Under the pieces are notes generated by a model. That model had not been told where the DNA came from, ran no database searches, and worked only from the letters and a program-made list of their open reading frames with translations. This document shows positions 1 through 8,965 of a DNA stretch of 64,000 nucleotides, piece after piece. Position 1 is the first letter of the stretch; each line of letters begins with the position of its first letter. The position numbers were made by a program, and so were the translations under genes. The stretch is from Oceanicola granulosus HTCC2516. GTDB lineage: Bacteria; Pseudomonadota; Alphaproteobacteria; Rhodobacterales; Rhodobacteraceae. The stretch is from positions 1,069,697 through 1,133,696 of the forward strand of contig NZ_CH724107.1 of assembly GCF_000153305.1 (NCBI RefSeq), in the 5' to 3' direction.

Positions 1-602
1 TTGCCGCCGCCGGTGCTGCGCAGCGTCACACCGACCGGCCGGGCGATCAACGCCTCCAGCTCGCGCATCCGCGCGATCATGTCGGCCTCGTGGCGCGGCA
101 CCCGGTGGGCATGGCCGTGGCCACGGGGCGCGGTCGCGGCGGCCTGCCGTTCGAGCTGGTCGAACAGCCAGTCGGCGGCGGCCCGCGTGGTCAGCTCCTG
201 CGGCATCCGCTCGAAGCGCTCGGGGCGCAGCTTCGGCCGGAGCGAAGTGAAGACGAGAGTCCGCGCCGGCGCCACGACCACCGGCTCGACGATCACCGGC
301 GCCACCAGAACCGGGGCGGTGGTGACGGTCGTGACCGTCTCGGGCACCTGCACAGGCGTCGCGACGACCGGATCCATCTCCGACTTCAGCGCGCCCTCCG
401 CGGCGGGCTCGTCGAGCACCGCGACCGCGCAGGCCGGCACGGCGCCGACGTCGCCAACGCAATCGGGCGCCGCCACCGCGGCCGGCCCGTCGGCGCGGGC
501 GAAGGTGGTGAAGCCGAAGCTGGCGAGGCCGGCGACGGCGAGCGTGGCGCCGGCGAGGGCAGACGCCAGCGGCGGGCGGAGGGAGGGGGGCAGCAGGGAC
601 AT
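1..602 (-). CDS. Secreted hypothetical protein (3' end cut by window edge)
   Basis: An open frame runs from an ATG at 602 to the left edge without a stop, so the C-terminus is missing. About 200 residues are visible. The first ~37 look like a signal peptide: MSLLPPSLR, then a hydrophobic Ala/Leu/Val core ending near FARA. The next part is a low-complexity Pro/Val/Thr stretch, followed by a charged segment containing WLFDQLERQ and a His-rich patch. An AAGGAG ribosome site lies 8 bases before the ATG, which makes the start firm. It is divergent from the gene at 803. I do not recognise the family; it is probably periplasmic or envelope-exported. Confidence 0.65.
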   Translation of the reverse strand, partial: MSLLPPSLRPPLASALAGATLAVAGLASFGFTTFARADGPAAVAAPDCVGDVGAVPACAVAVLDEPAAEGALKSEMDPVVATPVQVPETVTTVTTAPVLVAPVIVEPVVVAPARTLVFTSLRPKLRPERFERMPQELTTRAAADWLFDQLERQAAATAPRGHGHAHRVPRHEADMIARMRELEALIARPVGVTLRSTGGG

Positions 603-802
603 GCAGAGCTCCTTCGGGCACGAGGGCCGCGCGAGGAAGGCGGCCGGTTCTGGTGACAGCACGGGGGCTGATCCTTGGCCGCCATCTTGCCCCTCCCCTG
701 CCGCGCTATCCAATAGCGGGGGCCCCGATAGCCCATAGCGCAAGCCCTTTCGGCCCCCGCCGCCCTCCGCTACCCTTCCCCCGAACCGGCAAGAGGATCC
801 CC

Positions 803-1216
803 ATGGGCTCGGAGCTTCCCGACTACTACTTCCGCATCCGCGACAACGGCGCGATGGTGTTCCGCGTCGACACCGACAACCGCCACCGGCGCATCGAGAT
901 GGACCAGATCGCGGTGGTCAACATCAGGAAGGGCGAGATCAAGCCGCAGGGCGAGCGCAGCCTCTCGGAGGCCGACATCGCCGAGATCGAGCGCTGGATG
1001 GCCGCGCGACGCGACCTGCTCGCCCGGCGCGAGGTCGACGACATCCTGCGCGCCGTCGACCACCTCAACACCACCACCCAGTGGGCCCAGTCCACCGCCA
1101 CCGAGGAGCAGCTCGACAGCGTCACCGACCACCTGCTGCTGGCGATGCACGACCTGCGCACGGTGCTGGTGCGCAAGAAGGCCGACCGGCTGCTCAAGGG
1201 GCGCCGGGACGGCTGA
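803..1216 (+). CDS. Conserved hypothetical protein, 137 aa
   Basis: A small soluble, charged protein starting MGSELPDYYFRIRDNG. The ATG at 803 was chosen because AAGAGGA lies at 791-797; an in-frame start further upstream would add low-complexity Pro/Arg sequence with no ribosome site. The N-terminal half looks like beta strands (YFRIRDNGAMVFRVD) and the rest is predicted helical, with a Gln/Thr-rich middle. There is no signal peptide, membrane segment or catalytic motif I recognise. It reads in the same direction as the phosphatase gene 51 bases downstream, so the two may share a transcript. Confidence 0.7.
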   Translation: MGSELPDYYFRIRDNGAMVFRVDTDNRHRRIEMDQIAVVNIRKGEIKPQGERSLSEADIAEIERWMAARRDLLARREVDDILRAVDHLNTTTQWAQSTATEEQLDSVTDHLLLAMHDLRTVLVRKKADRLLKGRRDG

Positions 1217-1267
1217 GCCGCCGCGCGCCCTTGCAAAGCCGCGGCGGGCGGGCCACATCACCACCGC

Positions 1268-1996
1268 ATGTTCCGCCGCCTCCTCTCCCGCCTCGAAGAC
1301 GCCGAGCGCCGCTGGCGCCGCGGCTTCGGCCGCGACATCACCGACCCGCGCGAGCGGCGGCGCTCCACGTGGCACTACAACTGGCTCGACCACGCCCACC
1401 TGCGCCGCGTCTGGACCAACCAGGTGGAGATCGCCCCCGGCGTCTGGCGCTCCAACCAGCCGACCTTCCGGCGGCTCAGGGAGCTGCGCGACCGGCACGG
1501 CGTCCACACGATCCTCAATCTGCGCGGCGAGGACGTGTTCGCCCACTACCTGTTCCTGCGCGAGGAATGCGCCGCGCTCGGGCTGCGGCTGGTCGACGTC
1601 AAGCTCAACGCGACCACCGCCCCGACCCGTGAACGGCTCGTCGAGCTGCTCGAGGCGTTCGACCGGGTGGAGCGGCCGTTCCTGATGCACTGCAAGAGCG
1701 GCGCCGACCGCACCGGCCTCGCCGCCGCGCTGTGGATGATGCTCAAGGAGGGCCAGAGCCTCGAGCAGGCGCGCGACCAGCTCCACCGCCGCCACTGGCA
1801 CTACCGCAACGGTCCGGCCGGGGTGATCGACGAGATCCTCGACCTCTACGAGGCGCGCAACACCCGCGCGCCCGTCGCGATCGATACCTGGATCCGCACC
1901 GAGTACACCAAGGAGGCCGTCAAGGCCGCGTTCGAGGCGCGGCGGGCGGCGGCGAGAGGCGGCCGGAGCCGCGCCAGAACCGCGCCGAAAGCATGA
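1268..1996 (+). CDS. Dual-specificity/tyrosine phosphatase-like protein
   Basis: A 242-aa protein with the Cys-based phosphatase P-loop HCKSGADRTG. The nucleophile is Cys142 and the phosphate-binding Arg is Arg148, matching CX5R of the DSP/PTP superfamily. The upstream part (VWRSNQPT, then ILNLRGE) matches the N-terminal half of bacterial DSP-like phosphatases. The first ~50 residues are Arg-rich and may bind membranes or nucleic acid (inference). There is no signal peptide, so it is probably cytoplasmic. Its last 77 bases overlap the 3' end of the convergent MATE gene. The substrate (protein, phosphoinositide-like or small molecule) cannot be told from the sequence. Confidence 0.8.
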   Translation: MFRRLLSRLEDAERRWRRGFGRDITDPRERRRSTWHYNWLDHAHLRRVWTNQVEIAPGVWRSNQPTFRRLRELRDRHGVHTILNLRGEDVFAHYLFLREECAALGLRLVDVKLNATTAPTRERLVELLEAFDRVERPFLMHCKSGADRTGLAAALWMMLKEGQSLEQARDQLHRRHWHYRNGPAGVIDEILDLYEARNTRAPVAIDTWIRTEYTKEAVKAAFEARRAAARGGRSRARTAPKA

Positions 1997-3326
1997 TCGC
2001 CGCCGCGCCGAGCCCGATCGTCATGCCGGCCCAGACCCCGATGCCGCCGAAGCCGAAGGTGAAGCCGAGCAGGTAGCCCGCCGGCAGCCCGAGGCCCCAG
2101 TAGCTCACCGCCGCGATCAGCAGCGGCACGGCGGTGTCCTGCACCCCGCGCAGCAGCCCGATCGTCATCACCTGCGCCGCGTCCACCACCTGGAACAGCG
2201 CCGCGATCGCCAGCAGCACCACGCCGAAGGCGAGGATCTCGGCGCGCATCGGATCGTCCGGCCCCACGAACAGCGCCACCAGCGGGCCGGGCACGGCGAG
2301 GAACAGCACCATCGTCAGCAGCGCCATCGCCGCCGACAGCGCCAGCGCGGCGACACCCCCGGTGCGCAGCGCCACCTCGTCGCGCCGCCCGAAGGCGCGC
2401 CCGGCCCGCACCGTCGCCGCCTGGCTGAGGCCGAGATGGACGACGAAGGTCATCGAGCTCAGCTGCATCGCGATCCCGTGCGCCGCCAGCGGCACCTCGC
2501 CGATCCAGCCCATCATCACCGCCGACACCGTGAACAGCGTCGCCTCCGCCACCGCCGTCACCCCCATCGGCAGGCCGAGCCGGAACACCCGCGCCAGCAC
2601 CTGCCCGTCGACCTTCCACAGCCGGGTGAACAGCGCGTATTCCGGCGTCTTGCGCATCACGTAGAGCACCAGCACAGCGAACCCGGCGAGCTGCAGGATC
2701 AGCGACGCCAGCGCCGCGCCGCGGATACCGAGCTCGGGCGCGCCGAGATTGCCGAAGATCAGCACCCAGTTCAGCCCCGCGTTCAGCACCGCCGCCCCGA
2801 CCGTCACCCACAGGATCACCCGGGTCCGCTCGAGCACCGACAGGAACGAGCGCAGCGCCATCACGAACAGCGCGGGAAACATCGTCAGCCCGTGGATGCG
2901 CAGGTAATCCTGCGCCAGCTGCGCGATCTCCGGCTCCTGTCCGGCGGCTCGGAACAGCGGCCCCGACCACCAGAAGACCGGGTAGACCAGCGCCGCGCTC
3001 AGCACCGACAGCCACAGCCCCATCCGCGTCGTGCGCCGGACCAGCACCGTGTCGTCGCGCTCGAGCGCCTCCGCCGCGAGCGGCGCCACCGCCCAGCCGA
3101 AGCCGGCGGCGAGCAGGAAGATCAGGATCCACAGCCCCACCGCCAGCGTCACGGCGGCGAGCGCGGTGACGTCGTACCAGCCGAGCATGATCGTATCGAC
3201 CGAGCTGATCGCCACCTGCGCGACGTTGCTGCCCACCAGGGGCATGCCGAGCACCAGCAGCGCCCGCCCGTGGCCGGTGACGCTCGTCGGCCCCGGGGGC
3301 CGGAGAGGGGTGCTCGTCGCGCTCAT
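1920..3326 (-). CDS. MATE family efflux transporter
   Basis: A 468-aa protein with about twelve hydrophobic segments in two similar halves, typical in length for NorM-type MATE exporters. The opening region (LGMPLVGSNVAQVAISSVDTI) matches the first MATE helix, and the second half begins near LGLPMGVTAVAEATLF, its pseudo-repeat. MATE proteins expel cationic drugs or metabolites using Na+ or H+ gradients across the inner membrane. The start ATG at 3326 is followed by a short Pro-rich tail before helix 1. The 3' end overlaps the phosphatase gene on the other strand. The specific substrate is unknown. Confidence 0.9.
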   Translation of the reverse strand: MSATSTPLRPPGPTSVTGHGRALLVLGMPLVGSNVAQVAISSVDTIMLGWYDVTALAAVTLAVGLWILIFLLAAGFGWAVAPLAAEALERDDTVLVRRTTRMGLWLSVLSAALVYPVFWWSGPLFRAAGQEPEIAQLAQDYLRIHGLTMFPALFVMALRSFLSVLERTRVILWVTVGAAVLNAGLNWVLIFGNLGAPELGIRGAALASLILQLAGFAVLVLYVMRKTPEYALFTRLWKVDGQVLARVFRLGLPMGVTAVAEATLFTVSAVMMGWIGEVPLAAHGIAMQLSSMTFVVHLGLSQAATVRAGRAFGRRDEVALRTGGVAALALSAAMALLTMVLFLAVPGPLVALFVGPDDPMRAEILAFGVVLLAIAALFQVVDAAQVMTIGLLRGVQDTAVPLLIAAVSYWGLGLPAGYLLGFTFGFGGIGVWAGMTIGLGAAAIMLSARFWRGSGRLSPPPAAPRTRP

Positions 3327-3390
3327 CCTCCGGCTCTACTCCCGCTCTCTGCGCCGGTCCAGCCCGCCCGCACCGCGCGCGCGCCCCGAT

Positions 3391-3438
3391 CTCTGTCCGG
3401 CAAGTATCCGCGGGGGTCCGGGGGCCGCCAGCCCCCGG
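3391..3438 (-). repeat. Intergenic repeat, copy 1 (hairpin plus GGATACTT core)
   Basis: Read on the minus strand, a 7-bp perfect stem (CCGGGGG at 3418-3424 pairing with CCCCCGG at 3432-3438, loop 7) is followed by CCCCCGC and the 19-base core at 3409-3391, GGATACTTGCCGGACAGAG. The same layout recurs at 27958-28023, and the core alone at 7172-7190. This copy sits between two divergent genes, so it cannot simply be a terminator for either. Confidence 0.6.
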
Positions 3439-3553
3439 CGGCACGGGCCCCCCGCACCGCCCCCTCCGCCCTCTCGCGGGCCGCTGTCCGGATTTCCGCC
3501 CATGGCGCGGGCCCCCTCTTGCGGGCGCCGCGGCGCAGCGCGACGATGCGCCC

Positions 3554-4813
3554 ATGAGCCCGATCCGCACCCCTTCCCGCCGCACCGTCACCCTCGGCCT
3601 CGCCGCCGCGCTGCTGTCCGCCTGCGGCGGCCGCCCCGCGCGCCTCGCCGCCGGCCCCGCCGACACCGCGCCCGACCCGGCGCTGCTGCCCCAGCCCAAC
3701 CCGGGCTGGGACGCCTGGGTCGCCGCCTTCCGCGGCCGCGCCGCCGCGCGCGGCATCAGCGCCGCCACGCTCGACACCGCCTTCGCCGACGCCGGCTTCC
3801 TGCCCGGCGTGATCGAGCGCGACCGCAACCAGACCGAGTTCACCCGCACCCTCGAGGACTACCTCGCCATCGCCGCCAGCGACGAGCGCCTCGCGCTGGG
3901 CCGCGCCGCCTTCGCGCGCCACCGGGGGGCGCTGTCGGCCATCGAAGCGCGCTACGGCGTCCCGGCGCACGTGGTGGCGGCGGTCTGGGGCCTCGAGAGC
4001 CGCTACGGCACCCGGATGGGCGACATCCCCGTCGTCTCGGCCACCTCGACCCTCGCCTACGAGGGCCGCCGCGGCGCCTTCTTCGAGGCGCAGCTGATGG
4101 CGGCACTGCGCATCCTGCAGAGCGGCGACACGGTGCCCTCCAACATGACCGGCAGCTGGGCCGGCGCGATGGGGCATACCCAGTTCATCCCCACCACCTA
4201 CGAGGCCTTCGCCGTCGACTTCACCGGCGACGGGCGGCGCGACATCTGGTCGGACGACCCGAGCGACGCCCTCGCCTCGACGGCCAACCACTTCGCCGAC
4301 CACGGCTGGCGTCAGGGCCAGCCCTGGGGCATGGAGGTGGTGCTGCCCGCCGGCCTCGACGCCGGGCTGCTCGGCCGCGGCAAGACCCGTGCGATCTCCG
4401 ACTGGAACGCCCGCGGCGTGCGCACCCCCGCCGGCCAGCCGATCCCCGACTACGGCTCCGCCGCGATCCTCGTGCCCCAGGCCGGCGGCCCGGCCTTCAT
4501 GGCGTTCCGCAACTTCGAGGTCATCGCGCGCTACAACAACGCGGTCAGCTACGTCATCGGCGTCGGCCACCTCTCCGACCGCCTCGCCGGCGGCCCGCCG
4601 CTCTCGGGCAGCTTCCCGCCCGACGCCGCCGGCCTCACCATCGCCGACCGCAAGGCGCTGCAGGCCGGCCTCAACCGCGCCGGCTTCGACGCCGGCACCC
4701 CCGACGGGGTCATCGGCTCCGGCACCCGCGCCGCCATCGAGGCCTACCAGTCCGCCAACGGCCTCCCCGTCACCGGCACCGCCTCGCGCGAGCTTCTCGG
4801 CCGCCTGCGCTGA
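3554..4813 (+). CDS. Lytic murein transglycosylase, MltB-like, with peptidoglycan-binding domain
   Basis: A 419-aa protein that cleaves the MurNAc-GlcNAc bond of peptidoglycan in the periplasm. The N-terminus has a twin Arg (SRRTVTLGLAA) and a lipobox LSAC with Cys24, so it is probably an outer-membrane lipoprotein, possibly Tat-exported. The catalytic Glu148 lies in VWGLESRYG, and GAMGHTQFIPTTY matches the SLT_2 (MltB) fold. Residues ~355-415 are a PG_binding_1 module (DRKALQAGLNRAGFDAG). The length agrees with MltB homologues of Rhodobacterales. The ribosome site is weak, but no other start keeps the signal sequence. It is divergent from the MATE gene. Confidence 0.9.
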   Translation: MSPIRTPSRRTVTLGLAAALLSACGGRPARLAAGPADTAPDPALLPQPNPGWDAWVAAFRGRAAARGISAATLDTAFADAGFLPGVIERDRNQTEFTRTLEDYLAIAASDERLALGRAAFARHRGALSAIEARYGVPAHVVAAVWGLESRYGTRMGDIPVVSATSTLAYEGRRGAFFEAQLMAALRILQSGDTVPSNMTGSWAGAMGHTQFIPTTYEAFAVDFTGDGRRDIWSDDPSDALASTANHFADHGWRQGQPWGMEVVLPAGLDAGLLGRGKTRAISDWNARGVRTPAGQPIPDYGSAAILVPQAGGPAFMAFRNFEVIARYNNAVSYVIGVGHLSDRLAGGPPLSGSFPPDAAGLTIADRKALQAGLNRAGFDAGTPDGVIGSGTRAAIEAYQSANGLPVTGTASRELLGRLR

Positions 4814-4942
4814 CGGTGTCGGGGGGGCGGGTGCGCACGCCCCCGCCCCGCCCGCCGCCCCGCCGCGTCGCCACCGCCCCCGGACCTTGCGCCCCGCGGC
4901 GCTTCCCGCCATCACGGGCGGGCGAACCGAGGGGAGACGACC

Positions 4943-6766
4943 ATGTTCCAGAGCTTCGACGCGACGAGCCGGCCCGAGCAGGGGCCGCCGCGGCTGGCGG
5001 CGCTGCGCGAGGTGATGGCGGCGGACGGGCTGGACGGCTTCCTCGTGCCGCGGGCGGACGCGCACCAGGGCGAGAACGTGGCGCCGTGCGACGAGCGGCT
5101 GGCGTGGCTCACCGGCTTCACCGGCTCGGCCGGCTTCGCGGCCGTTCTCGCCGACGAGGCGGGGCTGTTCGTCGACGGGCGCTACCGGCTGCAGGTGCGC
5201 GAGCAGGCGGCGGACGTCTTCACCCCGGTCGACCGCTACGAGGTGCAACTGGGCGACTGGCTCGCCGAGCGGCTGTCGCTCGACGCGCGCGTCGGGTTCG
5301 ACCCGTGGCTGCACACCGTCGGGCAGGTCGCCGCCCTGCGCGAGCGGCTCGACGAGGCCGGCATCCTGCTCGCCCCGTGCGACAACCTCGTCGACCGGCT
5401 CTGGGACGACCGCCCGCCGCCGCCCGACCGGCCCTTCCGCGCCCACGACACCGCGCTCGCCGGCGAGAGCGCGGCCGACAAGCGCGCGCGGCTCGCGGCC
5501 GAGCTGCGCGAGGCGGGGCAGCGGGCGGCGCTGCTGACGCTGCCCGACAGCATCGCCTGGCTGCTCAACATCCGCGGCGCCGATGTCGCCCGCACCCCCG
5601 TGCCGCGCGCCTTCGCGCTGCTGCGCGACGACGGCAGCGTCGAGCTGTTCTGCGGCCCCGGCCAGGCCGATCCGGTGGCCGACCACCTCGGCCCCGACGT
5701 CGCCGTGCTGCCCCGCGACGGGCTGCGCGCGGCGCTGAGCGAGACCGAGGGGCCGGTGCGGCTCGATCCGGCGAGCGCGCCGCAGGTGCTGGCGGACACC
5801 CTTGCCGAGGCCGACGTCGAGGTCGTCCACGGCGACGATCCCTGCCTGCTGCCGAAGGCCAGGAAGACCGACGCCGAACTCGCGGGGATGCGCGAGGCGC
5901 ACCTGCGCGACGGGGCCGCCATGTGCCGCTTCCTGGCCTGGCTCGACGCCACCGCGCCCGACGGCGGGCTGACGGAGATCGCCGTCGTCACCGCCCTCGA
6001 GAGCTTCCGGCGCGAGACGAACGCGCTGCAGGACATCAGCTTCGAGACGATCTGCGGCGCGGGTCCAAACGGGGCGATCGTGCATTACCGCGTCACCGAG
6101 GCGACGGACCGGCCGGTGCAGCCGGGCGAGCTGCTGCTCGTCGACAGCGGCGGGCAGTACCTCGACGGCACCACCGACATCACCCGCACGGTGATCGTCG
6201 GCACGCCCGAGCCGGAGCAGCGCGCCTGCTTCACCCGCGTTCTGCAGGGCATGATCGCGGTCTCGCGCGCCCGCTTTCCCAAGGGCGTCGCCGGGGCACA
6301 TCTCGACGTGCTCGCGCGCACGCCGCTGTGGCTCGCGGGGCTCGACTACGATCACGGCACCGGCCACGGCGTGGGCGCCTACCTCGGGGTGCACGAGGGG
6401 CCGCAGGCCCTGTCGCGGCGCTCCGGCGTGCCGCTCGAGCCGGGGATGATCCTGTCCAACGAGCCGGGCTACTACCGCGCCGACGCCTTCGGCATCCGCA
6501 TCGAGAACCTGCTCGCGGTGCGCGAGGCGCCGCCGATCGAGGGCGGCGACGCGCGGGTCATGTACGACTTCGAGACCCTCACCTGGGTGCCGATCGACCG
6601 ACGGCTGATCGACGGCGCGCTGCTGTCACGGCCCGAGAGGGACTGGATCGATGCCTACCACGCCGCTACGTTCACCCGCATCGCGCCCCGGCTCGAGGGC
6701 GCGGCGCTGGCATGGCTCGAACAGGCCTGCGCGCCCCTGCCCCGCCCCGGCGGAACCGACAGCTGA
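4943..6766 (+). CDS. Xaa-Pro aminopeptidase (M24B family)
   Basis: A 607-aa cytoplasmic metallopeptidase that removes N-terminal residues preceding proline. The length fits the three-domain eukaryote-like aminopeptidase P group: two creatinase-like domains, then a pita-bread domain. All five di-metal ligands are visible with family spacing: Asp401 and Asp412 (VDSGGQYLDGTTDIT), His475 (TGHGVGAYLG), Glu507 (SNEPGYY) and Glu521 (IRIEN). GGGGAG-type ribosome site just before the ATG. The DUF427 gene follows 12 bases after the stop, so the two are probably cotranscribed. Confidence 0.93.
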   Translation: MFQSFDATSRPEQGPPRLAALREVMAADGLDGFLVPRADAHQGENVAPCDERLAWLTGFTGSAGFAAVLADEAGLFVDGRYRLQVREQAADVFTPVDRYEVQLGDWLAERLSLDARVGFDPWLHTVGQVAALRERLDEAGILLAPCDNLVDRLWDDRPPPPDRPFRAHDTALAGESAADKRARLAAELREAGQRAALLTLPDSIAWLLNIRGADVARTPVPRAFALLRDDGSVELFCGPGQADPVADHLGPDVAVLPRDGLRAALSETEGPVRLDPASAPQVLADTLAEADVEVVHGDDPCLLPKARKTDAELAGMREAHLRDGAAMCRFLAWLDATAPDGGLTEIAVVTALESFRRETNALQDISFETICGAGPNGAIVHYRVTEATDRPVQPGELLLVDSGGQYLDGTTDITRTVIVGTPEPEQRACFTRVLQGMIAVSRARFPKGVAGAHLDVLARTPLWLAGLDYDHGTGHGVGAYLGVHEGPQALSRRSGVPLEPGMILSNEPGYYRADAFGIRIENLLAVREAPPIEGGDARVMYDFETLTWVPIDRRLIDGALLSRPERDWIDAYHAATFTRIAPRLEGAALAWLEQACAPLPRPGGTDS

Positions 6767-6778
6767 AGGAGGGCCTGC

Positions 6779-7120
6779 ATGGCCGACCACATCACGATCC
6801 GTCCCGCCGAAGGCACCTGGGTGGTGCGCGCCGGCGGCGCGGTGCTCGGCGAGAGCGACCGGGCGCTCGAGCTCAGCGAGGGCGACTACCCGCCGGTGAT
6901 CTACTTCCCGCGCGAGGACATCGCGATGACCTTCCTCGACGCCTCCGAGACCCGCTCCTCCTGCCCCTGGAAGGGCGAGGCCAGCTACTACTCGATCCAG
7001 TCCAAGAGCCAGACCATCGCCGACGCGGCGTGGTCCTACGAGGCGCCGAAGGACGAGGTGGCGCAGATCGCGGGGCACCTCGCCTTCTACCCGGGCAAAG
7101 TGGCGGTGGAGCAGGTCTGA
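6779..7120 (+). CDS. DUF427 family protein
   Basis: A 113-aa soluble protein matching the DUF427 family: the conserved core is YFPREDIAMTFL, then SCPWKGEASYYSI, then AWSYEAPKDEVAQIAGHLAF and FYPGKVAVE. The family has a small beta-barrel fold and no established biochemical role. AAGGAGG overlaps the stop region of the upstream peptidase gene, implying translational linkage. The downstream neighbour is convergent. Confidence 0.88.
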   Translation: MADHITIRPAEGTWVVRAGGAVLGESDRALELSEGDYPPVIYFPREDIAMTFLDASETRSSCPWKGEASYYSIQSKSQTIADAAWSYEAPKDEVAQIAGHLAFYPGKVAVEQV

Positions 7121-7171
7121 GCGCTCCCCCGGCGGCGCGCCCGGGACGCCTGTCGGGCCAGCCTCCGGCGG

Positions 7172-7190
7172 GGATATTTGCAAGACAGAG
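7172..7190 (+). repeat. Intergenic repeat core, copy 2
   Basis: The 19-base core GGATATTTGCAAGACAGAG lies between the convergent DUF427 and ClC genes. It differs at few positions from the cores at 3391-3409 (minus) and 28005-28023 (plus). No G/C hairpin precedes this copy; the bases before it are CTCCGGCGGG. Confidence 0.55.
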
Positions 7191-7213
7191 GCGGGCGCGC
7201 GCCGCGCGGGCGG

Positions 7214-8902
7214 TCAGCTGTGCTCTTCGGCGGCGAGCGCGGCGAGGGCGCGGTTGTGGACGCGCAGCGCGTCGACCTGGAACAGGGCGCCGCGCAGCTC
7301 GGGGGGCTGGTCGGCGCCGGTGAGGCTGACCACCGGCAGGAAGGCCGGGTTGGTCTTCTCGAACAGCGGCATGGCCTGTTCGAGCGTGGCGGAGATGTCG
7401 AGGTAGGTGCCGGCCTCGATCATCTCCCAGCAGGCCGCCTCGGGGGCGGCGCGCGGGGCGTCCCGGGGGCGCATCACCGAGGCGACGTCGAAGGTGGCGA
7501 GCAGGTAGGCCTGGGGGCCGGCGGCGAGCTGCACCCCGCGCCGCTGCAGCTGGGTGAGGAAGAAGGAGCGCGCCACGAGGCGGCTCGCGACGGCGGTCGA
7601 GGTGGAGACGGAGACCATCACCGCGAGGCCCGTCTGCCAGTCGCCGGTCAGTTCGAAGACGATCAGCGTCGTCGAGATCGGCGCCCCGAGCACCGCCGCC
7701 GCCACAGCGCCCATCCCCGCCAGCGCGTAGAGCGTCGCCGCGCCCGACAGCTCGGGCAGCAGGCCCGTCGAGACGATGCCGAAGGCCAGCCCCGTCAGCG
7801 CGCCGACCATCAGCGAGGGCGAGAACATCCCGCCGCCCATGCGCCCGCCCACGGTGATCGCCACCGCGACGATCTTGATCGCCACGAAAACCACCGCCTG
7901 GAAGAACAGAAGCTCGCCGGTCAGCGCCCGCGAGGTGGTCTCGTAGCCGACGCCGATGATGTGGGGGAAGGCGATGGCGATCAGCCCGAGCAGCAGCCCC
8001 GCCGCCGCCGGGCGCGCCCAGTTGGGCGTGCCGGAGCGGATCTGCAGGGCGGTGAACAGGTCCTCCATCCAGAACACCGTGCGCATCAGGATCACCGCGA
8101 CGATGCCGCAGAGCAGGCCGAGGAGCAGGAACGCCGGCAGCTCGGCATAGAAGGCGAGCGCGTTCTGGTTGGGCAGGACGAACTCGGTGACGCCGCCGTA
8201 GACCAGCCGGTTGATGACGGTGCCCGCCGCCGAGGCGATGACGATGGGCGCGAGCGAGTGCACCGCGAAATGGCGCAGCACCACCTCGAGCGCGAACAGC
8301 GCGCCGGCGATGGGGGCGTTGAAGCTCGCCGACACCGCCCCGGCCACGGCGCAGCCGAGCAGGTCGCGCCCGGTGATGCCGTCGGCGCGGATCGCCTTGG
8401 CGATGTAGGTCGAGACCACCGAGGCCAGGTGCACCACCGGCCCTTCCCGCCCCGTCGAGCCGCCGGTGGAGAGCGTCAGGAACGAGGCCACCGCCGAGGC
8501 GAGGCCCGCCTTCACCTCGACCCGGCCGTCGTTCAGCGCCGCGCCCTCGATGACGTCGCCCACCGTGCGCACCCGCGGCCCCTCGCCCCAGCGCTGCATG
8601 ATGAGCCCGACCGCCAGCCCGCCGAGCACCGGCACCGCGACGATCCACCACCAGGGCAGGCTGGAGGCGAAGGAGTGGAGCCGGGTGATGTCGTCGGTGC
8701 CGTAGAGCGCCGCCTGCAGCGCCTCGATGCCGAAGCGGAACAGCAGCGCCGCCAGCCCCGCCGCGATCCCGACCACCAGCCCGATCACCCAGAACTGCGC
8801 CCGCGACGGCCCCCGGCTGCGCACCAGCGCCCAGGCGTCGGTGATCACCGTCAGGGCGTCGCGCAGGGCGACGGCCAGTATCGATGGGCGTTGCTCGGCC
8901 AT
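7214..8902 (-). CDS. ClC-type chloride channel/transporter with C-terminal CBS-like region
   Basis: A 562-aa inner-membrane protein of the ClC family. The gating-glutamate motif GREGP (Glu153) and the later GGMFSPSLMVGA segment (GxFxP motif) are both present, within about ten to twelve hydrophobic segments. The first selectivity motif (GSGIP in E. coli ClcA) is not visible; its place is occupied by GPRVRTVGDVIE, as in divergent bacterial ClC clades. Residues ~460-560 are soluble and contain CBS-like sequence (LEQAMPLFEKTNPAFLPVV). Whether it is a Cl-/H+ antiporter or a channel for another anion cannot be read from sequence. Convergent with DUF427, divergent from the FAD dehydrogenase gene. 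Confidence 0.88.
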   Translation of the reverse strand: MAEQRPSILAVALRDALTVITDAWALVRSRGPSRAQFWVIGLVVGIAAGLAALLFRFGIEALQAALYGTDDITRLHSFASSLPWWWIVAVPVLGGLAVGLIMQRWGEGPRVRTVGDVIEGAALNDGRVEVKAGLASAVASFLTLSTGGSTGREGPVVHLASVVSTYIAKAIRADGITGRDLLGCAVAGAVSASFNAPIAGALFALEVVLRHFAVHSLAPIVIASAAGTVINRLVYGGVTEFVLPNQNALAFYAELPAFLLLGLLCGIVAVILMRTVFWMEDLFTALQIRSGTPNWARPAAAGLLLGLIAIAFPHIIGVGYETTSRALTGELLFFQAVVFVAIKIVAVAITVGGRMGGGMFSPSLMVGALTGLAFGIVSTGLLPELSGAATLYALAGMGAVAAAVLGAPISTTLIVFELTGDWQTGLAVMVSVSTSTAVASRLVARSFFLTQLQRRGVQLAAGPQAYLLATFDVASVMRPRDAPRAAPEAACWEMIEAGTYLDISATLEQAMPLFEKTNPAFLPVVSLTGADQPPELRGALFQVDALRVHNRALAALAAEEHS

Positions 8903-8965
8903 CCCGCTCCGGTCTTCCGCTCGCCCGGCGGCCGCGCTAGGACGAGGGCCCGACAGGAGGCCGCC

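Noticed and set aside
1920-1996. 77-base overlap of the phosphatase and MATE 3' ends as a sign of a wrong gene
   Set aside because: Both frames are supported by clear motifs; the overlap covers only unconserved tails.
3031-7323. A 1430-codon plus-strand frame spanning the MATE, transglycosylase, peptidase and DUF427 genes
   Set aside because: It crosses several well-supported genes in the wrong frame and gives Arg/Pro-rich sequence; all stretches have convincing genes in other frames.
7178-8965. In-frame N-terminal extension of the FAD dehydrogenase through the ClC gene region
   Set aside because: It is antisense to ClC and unlike any flavoprotein; the ATG at 8966 has AGGAGG and begins the conserved sequence.
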